A DNA stretch of 64,000 nt from positions 124,001-188,000 of the forward strand of contig NZ_JAKKUV010000006.1 in NCBI RefSeq assembly GCF_021864465.1, written 5' to 3'. Positions 9,593 to 18,978 of this stretch are shown here, one piece after another. The stretch is from Hyphobacterium sp. SN044 (lineage in GTDB: Bacteria > Pseudomonadota > Alphaproteobacteria > Caulobacterales > Maricaulaceae). A model generated the notes under the pieces. It was not told the DNA's origin. It made no database searches and was given only the letters and a program-made list of their open reading frames with translations. The position numbers were made by a program, and so were the translations under genes. The stretch's first letter is position 1, and each line of letters opens with the position of its first letter.

Positions 9593-10789
9593 TCAAAGGG
9601 ACCGGCTGGAGCGCGGCAAAATCAGCCTTGGGCCATAGACCACTGCAAACGTTACAAAGGCAGCCGACCAGGCCGCGCCCGCAACGATGTTGGTTTGCGT
9701 CTGGATCGCCGCCTCCTGGAACGCTGCCGCCACACGCATCAATGCGCCCAGATTTACGAGCACATAGATGAGGACGGTCGCCCAACCGGCGTGCAGTCCC
9801 AGACCGGTGTGTCCCAAAGTCGCCCGCGTCATGACAGCCAGAGTCATCACCCCGATCGCGCCTGCGCCGACCGCGTGAACTCCTGCAACGCGCGGGATGA
9901 CTTCAGGAAACAGCCCGCTGAAACCCAGTAGCAGGAGCGCCACCGCCGCCCATGCGTATCCTGCATGCAGGATGGTTACAAGCGGTTCGGCAAGTGTGCG
10001 CTGTACCTGCCACCGCGCCAGACGCGCCAGATTCAAAAGTCCCGCTGCGACGAGCAGCACAGAGGCGACAGGCGTTCCGTCGGTCACTGCCCAACCCGCC
10101 AGTGCGGCCAGTGAAACAATCAACACCGCGCTGTCATAGCGTCCTGCGGGCGCGGGCATCGCTCCGCCTCGCTTGCCGAGCCAGTTGCGGGTGAAGCTTG
10201 GCGTGATGCGCCCGCCGATCAGCAGGATCAGGAACAGAAGCGCCGCAAGCCCAGTCCGGATCGCAATTTGCGGCATTCCGCCCGACATGACGCTCGTCCA
10301 GTGAAAGGCCATGTTGGCGATCGCGAGCGCGCTGACTGCGGCCGCGACTTTCACGTTGCGGGTGTTCTTTCCGGCGATGACTTCGCGCCAGATCAGACCC
10401 GCAAAAGAAACGAGGAATGCGCTCTCGATCGCGCCCGGCAGCCACACTGGTCCTGGCTGGAACAGCATGACCGCGCGGCCCGCGATCCAAAGCGCGACCA
10501 GCGCAACGAGCGGTCCGCCGCAGACCGGAAGCCGCCCGGTCCAGTTTGGCACAGCGGTCAGCAGAAAGCCTGCGACAATTGCCCCGCCATATCCGAACGT
10601 CATCTCATGCACATGGAAGTCGAGCCCCGCCTCCACCGGCAGAGCGTCCGGCCCTAGCGCATAAGTGACGATCCAGAGCGGCACGGCGATCGCCGACCAG
10701 ATCGCCCCCAAGAGGAAGAAGGGCCGCAGGCCCAGGCTGAACAGGGCCGGTCCCTTATAGGCGCGTATCCGTTCAGCGCTGGTCGCCAT
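9593..10789 (-). CDS. nnrS: NnrS family haem-copper membrane protein
   Basis: Integral membrane protein of 398 residues with about 12 hydrophobic segments; NnrS proteins bind haem and copper and protect cells from nitrosative stress during denitrification (family knowledge). The N-terminus (ALFSLGLRPFFLLGAIWSA) and the HVHEMTFGYGGAIVAGFLLT segment, with its conserved His pair, are diagnostic; later GVHAVGAGAIGVMTLAVMTR with the following HTGLGLHAG is also typical. AAAGGA precedes the ATG by 7 bases. It starts 20 bp after nrdJ ends, so both are probably on one transcript from the FNR-box promoter at 13119. Confidence 0.93.
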   Translation of the reverse strand: MATSAERIRAYKGPALFSLGLRPFFLLGAIWSAIAVPLWIVTYALGPDALPVEAGLDFHVHEMTFGYGGAIVAGFLLTAVPNWTGRLPVCGGPLVALVALWIAGRAVMLFQPGPVWLPGAIESAFLVSFAGLIWREVIAGKNTRNVKVAAAVSALAIANMAFHWTSVMSGGMPQIAIRTGLAALLFLILLIGGRITPSFTRNWLGKRGGAMPAPAGRYDSAVLIVSLAALAGWAVTDGTPVASVLLVAAGLLNLARLARWQVQRTLAEPLVTILHAGYAWAAVALLLLGFSGLFPEVIPRVAGVHAVGAGAIGVMTLAVMTRATLGHTGLGLHAGWATVLIYVLVNLGALMRVAAAFQEAAIQTQTNIVAGAAWSAAFVTFAVVYGPRLILPRSSRSL

Positions 10790-10809
10790 TCTTTTTTCCT
10801 TTCACGGTC

Positions 10810-13005
10810 TCAGCCGCACTTCGAGTGACCACAGTCGAGGCAGGTGTCACAGCCTTCCTTGCGGATCAGCGATTTCTGACCGCACTTCGGGCAGCAGGAC
10901 GCATCGGACGCGCTCGCATTTGCCGGTTCGATACCGCCCGCTTCGTCAAGGTGCTCAGCCACAATCCGGCCAATCGCCGCCGGAAGAGACGGGACATACC
11001 GTCCATCCATAAACGCCCCGCCCTGGGGGTCGAACACTGCTTGCAGTTCCTCGGCAACAAAGCGCACATCGCCGCCGCGCCGGAACACGGCCGAAACCAT
11101 ACGTGTCAACGCAAGGGTCCAAGGATAGTGATCCATGTTCTTGGAATTGACGAACATTTCGAAAGGTCGAGGCCCCTGTCCGTCATCTGCATCGTTGATG
11201 GTCACGTAGACGGCATGGGCGCTGGGAGGCCATTTCAGCTTGTAGGTCACCCCTTCGAGCCGGCGCGCGCGCGGTGTCAGAGGCGCGTGCTGTGCGTCCG
11301 ACGTCACAGGCGCGTCTTTAACCGAAAGCACCGATCCCGTGATCGCATTCGGTCGATAAGTCGTCAGCCCCTTGCAGCCGAGCAGGTAGCCTTGGAGGTA
11401 GACATCCTTGAATGTTTCGAAATTGATATCGGCCGGACAATTCACCGTCTTCGAGATGGAGCTGTCGATAAATCTCTGGGCGCACGCTTGCATCCGCAGA
11501 TGATCCTCCGGCGCCAGGGTTTGCGCGCTGACAAACACGTGGTCGGGCGGAGGCGTTTCGCCGTAGAGATTGTGCCAGACCCGGAGCGCGTAGTCGGTAA
11601 CGGGTTCCTCGACGCTTGAGCCATCGGCCTGGCGCACCTTCCGGGCGTATGAGAAGGCAAAAACGGGTTCGACTCCGGAGGACACGTTGTCGGCAAGGAG
11701 CGACGTCGTTCCGGTCGGCGCGATCGATGTCAGGCACCCATTGCGCAAGCCATGTTCCGCAATCAGCGCCCGGGTCTCATCATCGAGGGTCACAAGATTC
11801 GGCCGATCCAGAACGGCCTGATCGTAGAGCGGATACGTTCCCTTTTCCGCAGCAAGTCTTGCCGATGTGCGATAGGCCGCTCGCTTGATCGAGCCCATCC
11901 ACCGCTCGGTCAGTGCAACCGCCTCGTCCGAGCCATAGGCGGCGCCGCAAAAGATCAACGCGTCGGCAAGCCCCGTGATTCCAAGACCGATCCGGCGTTT
12001 GGAACGGGCCTCCTTCTCCTGAGCGTTGAGCGGAAATCGGGAAATGTCGATCACATTGTCGAGGAACCGAATGGCGGTTTCCGTCAGTGCTTCGAGTTCT
12101 CCCTCGTCTATGCTGGCACCCGGTTCGAAGGGCGAGCCGACAAGCCGCGCGAGATTGACCGAGCCCAAAAGGCAAGCACCGTAAGGTGGAAGCATCTGCT
12201 CGCCGCAGGGATTCGACGCAGAGATCCTCTCGATATCGGCCAGATTGTTGAGCGCGTTCACCCGGTCGACGAAGATTACGCCCGGCTCGGCCGCGTCATA
12301 GGTCGCCTGCATGAGGCGGTTCCACAGGTCCGAGGCAGGTAGCGTGCGATAGGTCTGGCCATTGAAAGAGAGCGCCCAATCGTCATTGCGTTCCAGCGCC
12401 GCCATGAACGCGTCGGTGACCAGCACCGAAAGATTGAAGTTCCTGAACCGTTGCCCATCGCGCTTGGCGTCAATGAAGGCCTCGATATCAGGATGATCGA
12501 TACGCAAGCACCCCATCATGGCTCCCCGCCGCTGACCGGCGGACATGATGGTCCTGCACATGGCATCCCATGTATCCATGAATGACAACGGTCCTGACGC
12601 CTGCGCGCCCACGCCCTTCACTGGCGCACCCGAAGGCCGGATCGTCGAAAAATCCATTCCGACCCCGCCTCCCTGCTGCATCGTTATGGCGGCTTCGCGC
12701 AAATGCTCGAAGATTTCGGGAAGGCTGTCGGGTATGGCACCCATGACAAAGCAGTTGAACAAGGTCACATTCCGCTGCGTCCCGGCACCGGCGAGAATCC
12801 GACCCGCAGGAATGAAGCGGAAATCCGTCAGCGCCTCGCGGAACCGAGCCCGCCAAAACTTGCGGTTCGCGGGCTTTTCAGCCTTGGCAACCGCGTCCGC
12901 AACGCGGTCGAGCGTGGCCGCAAGGTCGGCATCCTCGCCCGTGTCGGATCGGAAGCGGTATTTCTTGTCCCAGATTTCTTCCGCGAGTGTCGTATCGAGG
13001 GGCAT
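10810..13005 (-). CDS. nrdJ: adenosylcobalamin-dependent (class II) ribonucleotide reductase
   Basis: Reduces ribonucleotides to deoxyribonucleotides with a B12-generated radical and so works with or without oxygen. At 731 residues it shows the substrate-site segment NPCGEQMLPPYGACLLGSVN with the catalytic Cys region, the QQGGGVGMDFSTIRP loop, the phosphate-binding SIAPTGTTSLL segment, and a C-terminal CPKCGQ...CDTCLDCGHSKCG cysteine cluster used for redox relay or zinc binding. No separate NrdB-like partner is present, as expected for class II. The start has AGGA upstream. Placement with nnrS and behind an FNR box suggests induction under anoxia; no cobalamin riboswitch is visible in the 137-bp leader. 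Confidence 0.95.
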   Translation of the reverse strand: MPLDTTLAEEIWDKKYRFRSDTGEDADLAATLDRVADAVAKAEKPANRKFWRARFREALTDFRFIPAGRILAGAGTQRNVTLFNCFVMGAIPDSLPEIFEHLREAAITMQQGGGVGMDFSTIRPSGAPVKGVGAQASGPLSFMDTWDAMCRTIMSAGQRRGAMMGCLRIDHPDIEAFIDAKRDGQRFRNFNLSVLVTDAFMAALERNDDWALSFNGQTYRTLPASDLWNRLMQATYDAAEPGVIFVDRVNALNNLADIERISASNPCGEQMLPPYGACLLGSVNLARLVGSPFEPGASIDEGELEALTETAIRFLDNVIDISRFPLNAQEKEARSKRRIGLGITGLADALIFCGAAYGSDEAVALTERWMGSIKRAAYRTSARLAAEKGTYPLYDQAVLDRPNLVTLDDETRALIAEHGLRNGCLTSIAPTGTTSLLADNVSSGVEPVFAFSYARKVRQADGSSVEEPVTDYALRVWHNLYGETPPPDHVFVSAQTLAPEDHLRMQACAQRFIDSSISKTVNCPADINFETFKDVYLQGYLLGCKGLTTYRPNAITGSVLSVKDAPVTSDAQHAPLTPRARRLEGVTYKLKWPPSAHAVYVTINDADDGQGPRPFEMFVNSKNMDHYPWTLALTRMVSAVFRRGGDVRFVAEELQAVFDPQGGAFMDGRYVPSLPAAIGRIVAEHLDEAGGIEPANASASDASCCPKCGQKSLIRKEGCDTCLDCGHSKCG

Positions 13006-13118
13006 CGGTTTCGTTCCTGTTTCTCAATGCAAAGGAACGGTCAGGATTTGTGATTCGGTGCGGCGTCTTGAAGGATGCGCGCCGACTGCGACTGCGCTGA
13101 ATCCTGCGGTCTCCGCGT

Positions 13119-13132
13119 TTGACTGAGATCAA
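13119..13132. promoter_or_regulatory. FNR/Dnr-type operator upstream of nrdJ-nnrS
   Basis: TTGACTGAGATCAA has the same outer half-sites (TTGAC and ATCAA) as the box at 7550. It lies 114 bp upstream of the nrdJ start in the gap that follows moeA. Since moeA ends at 13143 and reads in the same direction, the site marks a new promoter for nrdJ-nnrS rather than readthrough control. Confidence 0.75.
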
Positions 13133-13142
13133 TCGACCAGGG

Positions 13143-14327
13143 TCAGAATGGCAGGAATGACACCGCTGTTCCCGCTGGCAATGCGGGAGTTCCGGGCAAG
13201 AGGCGGATCAGCGCGTCACACGTCGCAAGTTCCAACTGTCCACTGGAATCCTGTGAGACCGCCAAACGGAGACTGCCGTCAATCCTGCGCGCACGCAGGA
13301 ATGTTTCCCGGTCACCGCAGTCCGGTAGAGGGTCGCTGCAGATCATCGTCTCGAAGACGACCGCTTCCCCCGGATCTCGCCCACTCAATCCCTGCAGCAA
13401 AGGAACAAGGAAAAGTCGCGCCGTCACCAGTGCGGACGTCGGATTTCCGGGCAGACCAAGAACAAGTCGCCGACCGACGCGGGCGAGCCAGACCGGCTTG
13501 CCGGGCTTTATCGCAACCTTGGGAAAGACATAGTCCAGGTCTTGCTCGAAGACCGAGCGCGAATGGTCGCGGTCTCCCACCGACGCTCCGCCGATCATGA
13601 TCAGAAGGTCCGCATCTGCAAGCGCTTGGGCCGCAGCGATCCGGAGCCGGGCCGGCTGATCGGGCAAACGCTCGCAGCGGACCACGATCCCACCCTGCTG
13701 CGTAGTCAGCGCGGCAATTCCATAGGAAACACTCTCCGGGATCGCGCCCGGACGCGTTCCGGCCACTCCCGGGTCGGCGAGTTCGTCGCCCGTGGCGATG
13801 ATCGCGACCCGTGGCCGGAGAAACACACTGACCTCCCCGCGATCGCCTGCCGCTGCCGTTGTCAGCGATTTCCAGTCCAGCAACCGGCCAGCCGGCATCA
13901 GAAGTTCACCGGCGCGAAAATCGGAACCCGCCTTGCGAATATGGCGGCCCGGACCATACGAACGATGGAAGGTGACCACATTGCCGTCACGCTGGGCGCT
14001 CTCCTGGACGATGACCCGGTCCGCTCCCTCCGGCAAAGGGGCGCCCGTGAAAATTCTCATGGCAGCCCTGGCAGGCAGAACCTGTCCGGGAGGAGAACCC
14101 GCAACCGACTCGCCTGCAATTGGCAGGCTGAACGGCAGGGCGCAGAGATCAGCATCGCGGACGGCATAACCATCCATGGCCGATACGTCGGTTCGCGGCA
14201 TGGCAAACCGCGCCGACACGGCTTTGGCAAGCACCCGGCCCGATGCCTCGGGGAAAGGGATGGTTTCAACACCCAGCGGCTGGCCAATTGCGACGACGCT
14301 GGCGAGCGCCTCGTCGAAAGAGATCAT
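13143..14327 (-). CDS. moeA: molybdopterin molybdotransferase
   Basis: Inserts molybdate into adenylated molybdopterin, the last shared step of Moco synthesis. The 394 residues carry the MoeA signature blocks: [33 protein letters not shown] and [20 protein letters not shown]. Last gene of moaD-moaE-moaB-moaC-moeA; its ATG overlaps the moaC stop (ATGA). The gene order of a single cofactor operon lying beside nar genes implies dedication to nitrate reductase, although other molybdoenzymes would also use it. Confidence 0.95.
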   Translation of the reverse strand: MISFDEALASVVAIGQPLGVETIPFPEASGRVLAKAVSARFAMPRTDVSAMDGYAVRDADLCALPFSLPIAGESVAGSPPGQVLPARAAMRIFTGAPLPEGADRVIVQESAQRDGNVVTFHRSYGPGRHIRKAGSDFRAGELLMPAGRLLDWKSLTTAAAGDRGEVSVFLRPRVAIIATGDELADPGVAGTRPGAIPESVSYGIAALTTQQGGIVVRCERLPDQPARLRIAAAQALADADLLIMIGGASVGDRDHSRSVFEQDLDYVFPKVAIKPGKPVWLARVGRRLVLGLPGNPTSALVTARLFLVPLLQGLSGRDPGEAVVFETMICSDPLPDCGDRETFLRARRIDGSLRLAVSQDSSGQLELATCDALIRLLPGTPALPAGTAVSFLPF

Positions 14328-14812
14328 GACGCCGTCGTCCCTGCCGCCCAGTCACCCGATTTTCCGCCATTCTTTTTCTCGAGCCGAATGGCTTCGACCA
14401 CCATTTCCCTGTCGACGGCTTTCAGCATGTCATAGAGCGTTAGCGCCGCGACGCTCACCGCCGTCAGCGCTTCCATCTCGACGCCCGTCTGGCCCGTCAC
14501 CCGAACATCGGCTTCGATCCGGAACCCCGGCAGGGCGTCATCGATTTCCACGGTAACCGCCACCTTGCTCAGGGCAAGCGGATGACAAAGCGGGACAAGT
14601 TCATGCGTGCGCTTGGCCGCCATGATACCAGCGATTTCGGCCACTGTGACGACAGCGCCCTTGGGGGCCCGCCCATCTCGGACCATCGCGAGGGTCGACG
14701 GCTTGCAACGTACGTGTCCGCTCGCGACAGCACGGCGGCTGCTTGCGGGCTTTTCAGTCACGTCCACCATATGGGCACGACCCTGACCATCAAGATGGGT
14801 CAGTCGAGTCAT
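14324..14812 (-). CDS. moaC: cyclic pyranopterin monophosphate synthase
   Basis: Works with MoaA to form cyclic pyranopterin monophosphate. 162 residues; recognisable by [18 protein letters not shown] near the N-terminus, [19 protein letters not shown] with the catalytic region, and [20 protein letters not shown] before AVDREM near the C-terminus. The ATG at 14812 is chosen because it overlaps the preceding moaB stop (ATGA) and gives the usual family length; an in-frame start 42 codons upstream would run through the moaB coding end. Confidence 0.95.
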   Translation of the reverse strand: MTRLTHLDGQGRAHMVDVTEKPASSRRAVASGHVRCKPSTLAMVRDGRAPKGAVVTVAEIAGIMAAKRTHELVPLCHPLALSKVAVTVEIDDALPGFRIEADVRVTGQTGVEMEALTAVSVAALTLYDMLKAVDREMVVEAIRLEKKNGGKSGDWAAGTTAS

Positions 14813-15354
14813 GGGCACAGACCTCGATAGCGCTCGATCTGACCCACCAGCGAACAGGGCCGGAACCGGCTGTCGAGCTCGAATGCGAACACGTGTTCCC
14901 AGGCATCCCGGCAGGCGCCGGTCGATCCTGGGACACAAAATACGAAGGTTTCTCCTGCTTGTCCGGCAAAGGCGCGGGATTGCAAGGTAGAAACGCCCAC
15001 AGTGCCGAGACTCACCTGGTGGAAGACGATCGAGAAGCCGTCCATCTCGCGTGCAAATAGCGGCTTGATCGCTTCCGGAGTTACATCCCGCGGAGAAAAC
15101 CCCGTTCCGCCCGTCGTCAGCACGACATCAATTCCGGGGTCGGCTATCCAGCGCGAAACGGTTTCGCGGATGGCGGCGACCTCGTCCTTGACGATGGCGC
15201 GTTCGACAAGTTCATGCCCCGCCGTCGCCGCGCGCTCCGCAAGCAGTGCGCCGGAAGTGTCCGTCTCCACGGTGCGGGTGTCGGAAACGGTAAGGACTGC
15301 GATGTTCAGCGGATAGAACCGCAAAGCCTCGTCAATGCCCGGCGGTTTCTTCAT
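14809..15354 (-). CDS. moaB: molybdenum cofactor biosynthesis protein MoaB/MogA type
   Basis: MPT adenylyltransferase-like protein of 181 residues that activates molybdopterin before metal insertion (MogA-like role inferred). The core shows [18 protein letters not shown], the nucleotide-binding [17 protein letters not shown], and [17 protein letters not shown]. The ATG at 15354 gives a family-like N-terminus; it lies inside the end of moaE by 23 bp, in a run of genes that all overlap their neighbours. Coupled by ATGA to moaC. Confidence 0.93.
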   Translation of the reverse strand: MKKPPGIDEALRFYPLNIAVLTVSDTRTVETDTSGALLAERAATAGHELVERAIVKDEVAAIRETVSRWIADPGIDVVLTTGGTGFSPRDVTPEAIKPLFAREMDGFSIVFHQVSLGTVGVSTLQSRAFAGQAGETFVFCVPGSTGACRDAWEHVFAFELDSRFRPCSLVGQIERYRGLCP

Positions 15355-15835
15355 ACCAGCGCTCCCGATCTTTTTTGTCTGCAGAAGTGGGCTCGATCCA
15401 GCGCTCGCCGAATCCTCCCTGTTCGCGTTTCCAGAACACGGCATCGGTCTTGAGCCGGTCCATGAGATAGTCCGCGCATTCGAAGGCCGCTCTGCGGTGG
15501 GCGCTGGCAACCGCAACGAACACGATCATGTCGCCTGGCAGAAGTCGTCCGGAGCGATGCGCGACCGAGATGCCCTGCACGTCGAACCGTGCGGCACCGT
15601 CATGGGCGATACGCTCGATGGACGGCGCCGTCATCTCCGGATGATGGTCGAGAATCAGAGCCTCGATACTCTCGCCTTCCTTGCTGGACGGCCGGACCAT
15701 CCCGTCGAAAGTTACCATGGCACCGCAATCCGGAACGGCGTGCCGCAACGCATTGACCCGCCTGACCCTATCGATGAGTCCCAGGGAAAGTTCTGCATCA
15801 ATCCAGACTGTCGTGTTCGGCTTCATCAACGTCAC
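15332..15835 (-). CDS. moaE: molybdopterin synthase catalytic (large) subunit
   Basis: With MoaD thiocarboxylate it inserts the dithiolene sulfurs into precursor Z. 167 residues; conserved parts are the N-terminal GAMVTFDGMVRPSSK loop, VQGISVAHRSGRLLPGD, and the active-site region MDRLKTDAVFWKREQ with the catalytic lysines, followed by a Trp-rich tail. The start is either a GTG at 15835 that overlaps the moaD stop (GTGA) or an ATG at 15826; the overlap favours GTG, and the difference is three residues. Confidence 0.93.
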   Translation of the reverse strand: MTLMKPNTTVWIDAELSLGLIDRVRRVNALRHAVPDCGAMVTFDGMVRPSSKEGESIEALILDHHPEMTAPSIERIAHDGAARFDVQGISVAHRSGRLLPGDMIVFVAVASAHRRAAFECADYLMDRLKTDAVFWKREQGGFGERWIEPTSADKKDRERWYEETAGH

Positions 15836-16071
15836 CCGCCGGAGAGCGGGCTGAGGAAGTCAACTCTATCGCCTTCGCGGACGTGATGGTCTTCAGTCAC
15901 AATCACGTTGTTCACAGCGGCGCGGTAAATGGGATCGAGTATGTCCTCGTATCCGGATCTCCTCGCCAATTCGCGACGCAATTCGGCAATGGAGAGCCCG
16001 GCGCTGACCGCAGGCACGTCGATGTCGTTCCCGTAGGTCGTGGATATCCGCCCGTAGAAGCCCAACCTCAT
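15832..16071 (-). CDS. moaD: molybdopterin synthase sulfur carrier (small) subunit
   Basis: Ubiquitin-fold sulfur carrier of 79 residues ending in the essential Gly-Gly (FLSPLSGG). The sequence VNNVIVTEDHHVREGDRVDF is the usual last strand/loop of MoaD. The ATG at 16071 has GGGAG 7 bases upstream and begins MRLGFYGRI, the expected first beta strand; longer in-frame extensions run into the promoter region. First gene of the moaDEBC-moeA operon, divergent from the TauE gene. No FNR-type box was found in its 190-bp upstream region. Confidence 0.92.
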   Translation of the reverse strand: MRLGFYGRISTTYGNDIDVPAVSAGLSIAELRRELARRSGYEDILDPIYRAAVNNVIVTEDHHVREGDRVDFLSPLSGG

Positions 16072-16262
16072 CGAAAACTCCCATGCCTTCGCCCGCCCGA
16101 ATGTTCCGATCTGGGTAGCCCAAGAGCACGGAACACGGCATGACATTCGTCATCTAAAGTCCAAGTGTTTTTGGCGAGCGTGCCAGACGAAAGTCTTAGG
16201 CGACCGGTCGTTGTTTCCCTATCACGAACGAAAATCCCTACTCCCGGCACGGGAACTGAAGC

Positions 16263-17027
16263 GTGACGCTCTTACTGGTCGCCGCATTTTTCGCCACAGC
16301 CCTGTTGTACGCCAGCGTCGGTTTTGGTGGCGGATCAACATATAGCGCCCTGCTGATCATCAGCGGGGTCGATTACCGCATTCTGCCGGCCATTGCTCTT
16401 GTATGTAATGTCATCGTCGTAACCGGAGGCGTTGTTCGGTTCCGGGCTGCCGGTGAATTGCCGATCCGTCAGCTTCTTCCGTATCTCGTGACTTCGGTCC
16501 CGGCCGCCTGGATCGGCGGAAGACTGCCCATCAGCGAAACGCTGTTCGTCGGATTGCTTGGCGGAGCTCTGTTGGTCAGCGGTATCCATCTTGCTCTCCA
16601 GAAAGAGCAATCCGGGTCGCGGTCAATGTCACGCATCGCGATTCCCGCTCCGGTGGGTATGGCCATTGGCGGTGCGATCGGCTTGCTGTCGGGACTTGTC
16701 GGAATTGGAGGCGGCATCTTTCTGGCCCCGATCCTCTATGCCCTAGGTTGGGGCACTCCGCGCCAGATCGCCGGGGCGAGCAGTCTCTTCATTCTGGCAA
16801 ATTCGATTGCTGGGCTCGCAGGTCAGATTTCCAAGCTGCAGGATCTGGAGATCCTTGCGATGGCAGTTCCCTACTGGCCCCTACCCCTTGCCGTGCTGTT
16901 TGGCGGTCAGATCGGTTCATGGTTTGCCAGCCGCCGCCTCAGTCCGTCCATCATTCGTCGTCTGACGGCTGCGTTAATCCTGTACGTCGCCATTCGCCTT
17001 CTTCTGCGATGGCTCGAAAGCTTCTGA
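16263..17027 (+). CDS. sulfite exporter TauE/SafE family membrane protein
   Basis: Inner-membrane transporter of 254 residues with about eight hydrophobic helices in two repeats. The repeats begin with the related glycine-rich motifs ASVGFGGGSTYSALL and LVGIGGGIFLAPIL, the hallmark of the TauE/SafE (TSUP) family, which exports sulfite, sulfoacetate or similar small organic anions. The start is a GTG with GGGAAC upstream; no better ATG exists in frame. Substrate cannot be told. The PLP decarboxylase follows after 35 bp and may share the transcript. Confidence 0.85.
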   Translation: MTLLLVAAFFATALLYASVGFGGGSTYSALLIISGVDYRILPAIALVCNVIVVTGGVVRFRAAGELPIRQLLPYLVTSVPAAWIGGRLPISETLFVGLLGGALLVSGIHLALQKEQSGSRSMSRIAIPAPVGMAIGGAIGLLSGLVGIGGGIFLAPILYALGWGTPRQIAGASSLFILANSIAGLAGQISKLQDLEILAMAVPYWPLPLAVLFGGQIGSWFASRRLSPSIIRRLTAALILYVAIRLLLRWLESF

Positions 17028-17062
17028 ATCGCCCACTGTCGACCAAAAAAGGAAAGAGCGAA

Positions 17063-18826
17063 ATGCCGCGCAAGGAAGACACCGGACCCAAGGCCTATTT
17101 CCCGGGCCCGCGATCCGAGAACGAGTCCTGGGTACGCTCCGAGTTCCAGGCGATCGTCGATGACTGGTTCGATTGGCGGCGCGGCACCCGTCCTGGCGAC
17201 CCCGCCGCGATCGGCGCGGAGGAGCGGCTGACCCCGGGTTTTCTGGTCGAGCGCGAACGGACCGCACAGGCCCTGGCCGAACTGATGGCTCTGTTGCGCC
17301 GGGAAACCCCGACCTATTCGCCGCGCTATGCCGGCCACATGGTGTCCGAACTGTCGCTGCCGGCGCTGTTCGGGCATTTCACCGCGCTGCTGCACAATCC
17401 GAACAACACGTCCCGGGAAGTCTCGAAGGTCGGCACGGTGATCGAGGCCGAGGCGATCGCGATGCTGGCGGAGATGATCGGCTTCGATCCGGCCGCCGCG
17501 CGCGGGCATTTCACATCCGGCGGGACGATCGCCAATTTCGAGGGGGTCTGGCGCGCCCGCTACCGGCTCGATCACTGGCTGGCACTGGCGTTGTGGATCG
17601 CCGAGAAGACCGGCGAAACGCTCGATCTGTTCGCGGCGGCGCACATGGGCTGGGCGCGCTTTTCGGAGTTGGTCTCCACTCACAATCCTCCGGCTGCCGA
17701 ACTGCGCCGCGCCAGCGCGGTGGCGGGCAATCCCGCCGACATCTTTCGCCGCATCGGCGCCGCCAGCGGCCAGGAGTATTCCGGCCCGGTCGTGCTGGTG
17801 CCGGGCAACAAGCATTTCTCCTGGCAGAAGGCGGCCAATGTCTTCGGACTCGGCGAGGAAGCCTTCTGGAGTGTCGGCCTCGATGCGGAGGGCCGCCTCG
17901 ATGTCCCGGACCTGGAGCGCCGGCTGGTCGAGGCCGCGGCGGCGGGCCGTCCGGTCCTTGCCGTCGTCTCGGTGGCCGGTACGACGGAGACCGGGGAAGT
18001 CGATCCCGTGGACACGGTCTGCGATCTCCTCGAACGCCTGCAGGCCGAACGCGGCTGGCGCATCTGGCACCATGTCGATGCCGCCTATGGCGGCTTTCTC
18101 TGCACCATCCCCGGCGGCCCGTACGAATCCGTTCTATCGACCCGGGTCCGCGAGGCATTGAGGGCGGTCGGCCGGGCGGATTCGGTGACGATCGATCCGC
18201 ACAAGCTGGGCTACACGCCCTATGCCTGCGGTGCCTTTCTCGCGCGCGATGCAGACCGCTATGCCGTCTCCGTATTCGATGCGCCCTATCTCGAACGCCC
18301 GCATCTGGCCCGGGACCTCTGGTCAGCGACGCTGGAGGGCTCGCGCCCGGCCTCGGGCGCAGCGGCGATGTGGCTGACCGGGCGCACGATCGGTTTTCGC
18401 CCCGATCGCTTTGGCGCGATCCTCGCCGGCACGGTGCGGGCGCGGCAGACTTTCCAGGAGGCGGTGCGCACCGCCCTCCCCGAAATTCGCTTCCTCGAGC
18501 CCGCCGACAGCAATATCGCCTGCTTCTCGCTCGCCGCTGACGGGGAAGCCCTGTCCTCGGCCAACCGGCATACCGCGTCGCTGTATGACGCGGTGCGTGA
18601 AGCCGGGGAGTTCGAGCTGTCGATGACGACGCTGCGCCGCCCGGGCCAGTCGGCCCAGATCGCGGCGCATGCAGCCCGCCACGGCCTTGAAGACGACGAC
18701 GACCGGCTGGTGCTGATGCGCGGCGTCTTCATGAACCCCTACTGGTCGAGCGCTTCGGTGAGCGAGCGCCTCGTCCCGGAATTCGTGAACGCCCTGCGGC
18801 GGGGCATCGAAGCCGTCGGGACCTGA
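17063..18826 (+). CDS. PLP-dependent group II amino-acid decarboxylase (aspartate/tyrosine decarboxylase-like)
   Basis: Fold-type I PLP decarboxylase of 587 residues. Diagnostic features: FTSGGTIANFEG for cofactor phosphate binding, HVDAAYGGF with D339 for the pyridine nitrogen, and DPHKLGYTPY with K381 as the Schiff-base lysine. By eye the layout resembles bacterial tyrosine decarboxylases more than GadB, and PanP-type aspartate decarboxylases are also possible, so the substrate is open. ATG at 17063 has AAGGA 9 bp upstream; the frame is open for another 315 bp upstream but that part overlaps the TauE gene out of frame. GC content and codon bias are visibly higher than in both neighbours, suggesting separate acquisition. 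Confidence 0.82.
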   Translation: MPRKEDTGPKAYFPGPRSENESWVRSEFQAIVDDWFDWRRGTRPGDPAAIGAEERLTPGFLVERERTAQALAELMALLRRETPTYSPRYAGHMVSELSLPALFGHFTALLHNPNNTSREVSKVGTVIEAEAIAMLAEMIGFDPAAARGHFTSGGTIANFEGVWRARYRLDHWLALALWIAEKTGETLDLFAAAHMGWARFSELVSTHNPPAAELRRASAVAGNPADIFRRIGAASGQEYSGPVVLVPGNKHFSWQKAANVFGLGEEAFWSVGLDAEGRLDVPDLERRLVEAAAAGRPVLAVVSVAGTTETGEVDPVDTVCDLLERLQAERGWRIWHHVDAAYGGFLCTIPGGPYESVLSTRVREALRAVGRADSVTIDPHKLGYTPYACGAFLARDADRYAVSVFDAPYLERPHLARDLWSATLEGSRPASGAAAMWLTGRTIGFRPDRFGAILAGTVRARQTFQEAVRTALPEIRFLEPADSNIACFSLAADGEALSSANRHTASLYDAVREAGEFELSMTTLRRPGQSAQIAAHAARHGLEDDDDRLVLMRGVFMNPYWSSASVSERLVPEFVNALRRGIEAVGT

Positions 18827-18978
18827 TTCGGAAGAATAAGAACCGCGGTTCGCACGACGAAGCCGTGCCTGGCGAATCCGTTCGCTTCAAAATTGCGTTC
18901 AATTGCGCTGGAACAAATGAGGGCTGAAAGATTCTGCCAGACTTGACGCGGGAACAATATCGAACAACGAGGCGGAGA

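Noticed and set aside
13006-13142. cobalamin riboswitch ahead of nrdJ
   Set aside because: The gap is only 137 bp and shows no B12-box-like conserved core.
16748-17062. 105-codon N-terminal extension of the PLP decarboxylase
   Set aside because: It overlaps the TauE gene out of frame and the true start at 17063 has a good ribosome-binding site.
18942-18957. TTGACGCGGGAACAA as a possible FNR box before the hemerythrin gene
   Set aside because: Only the left half-site fits; the right half lacks TCAA at the correct spacing.
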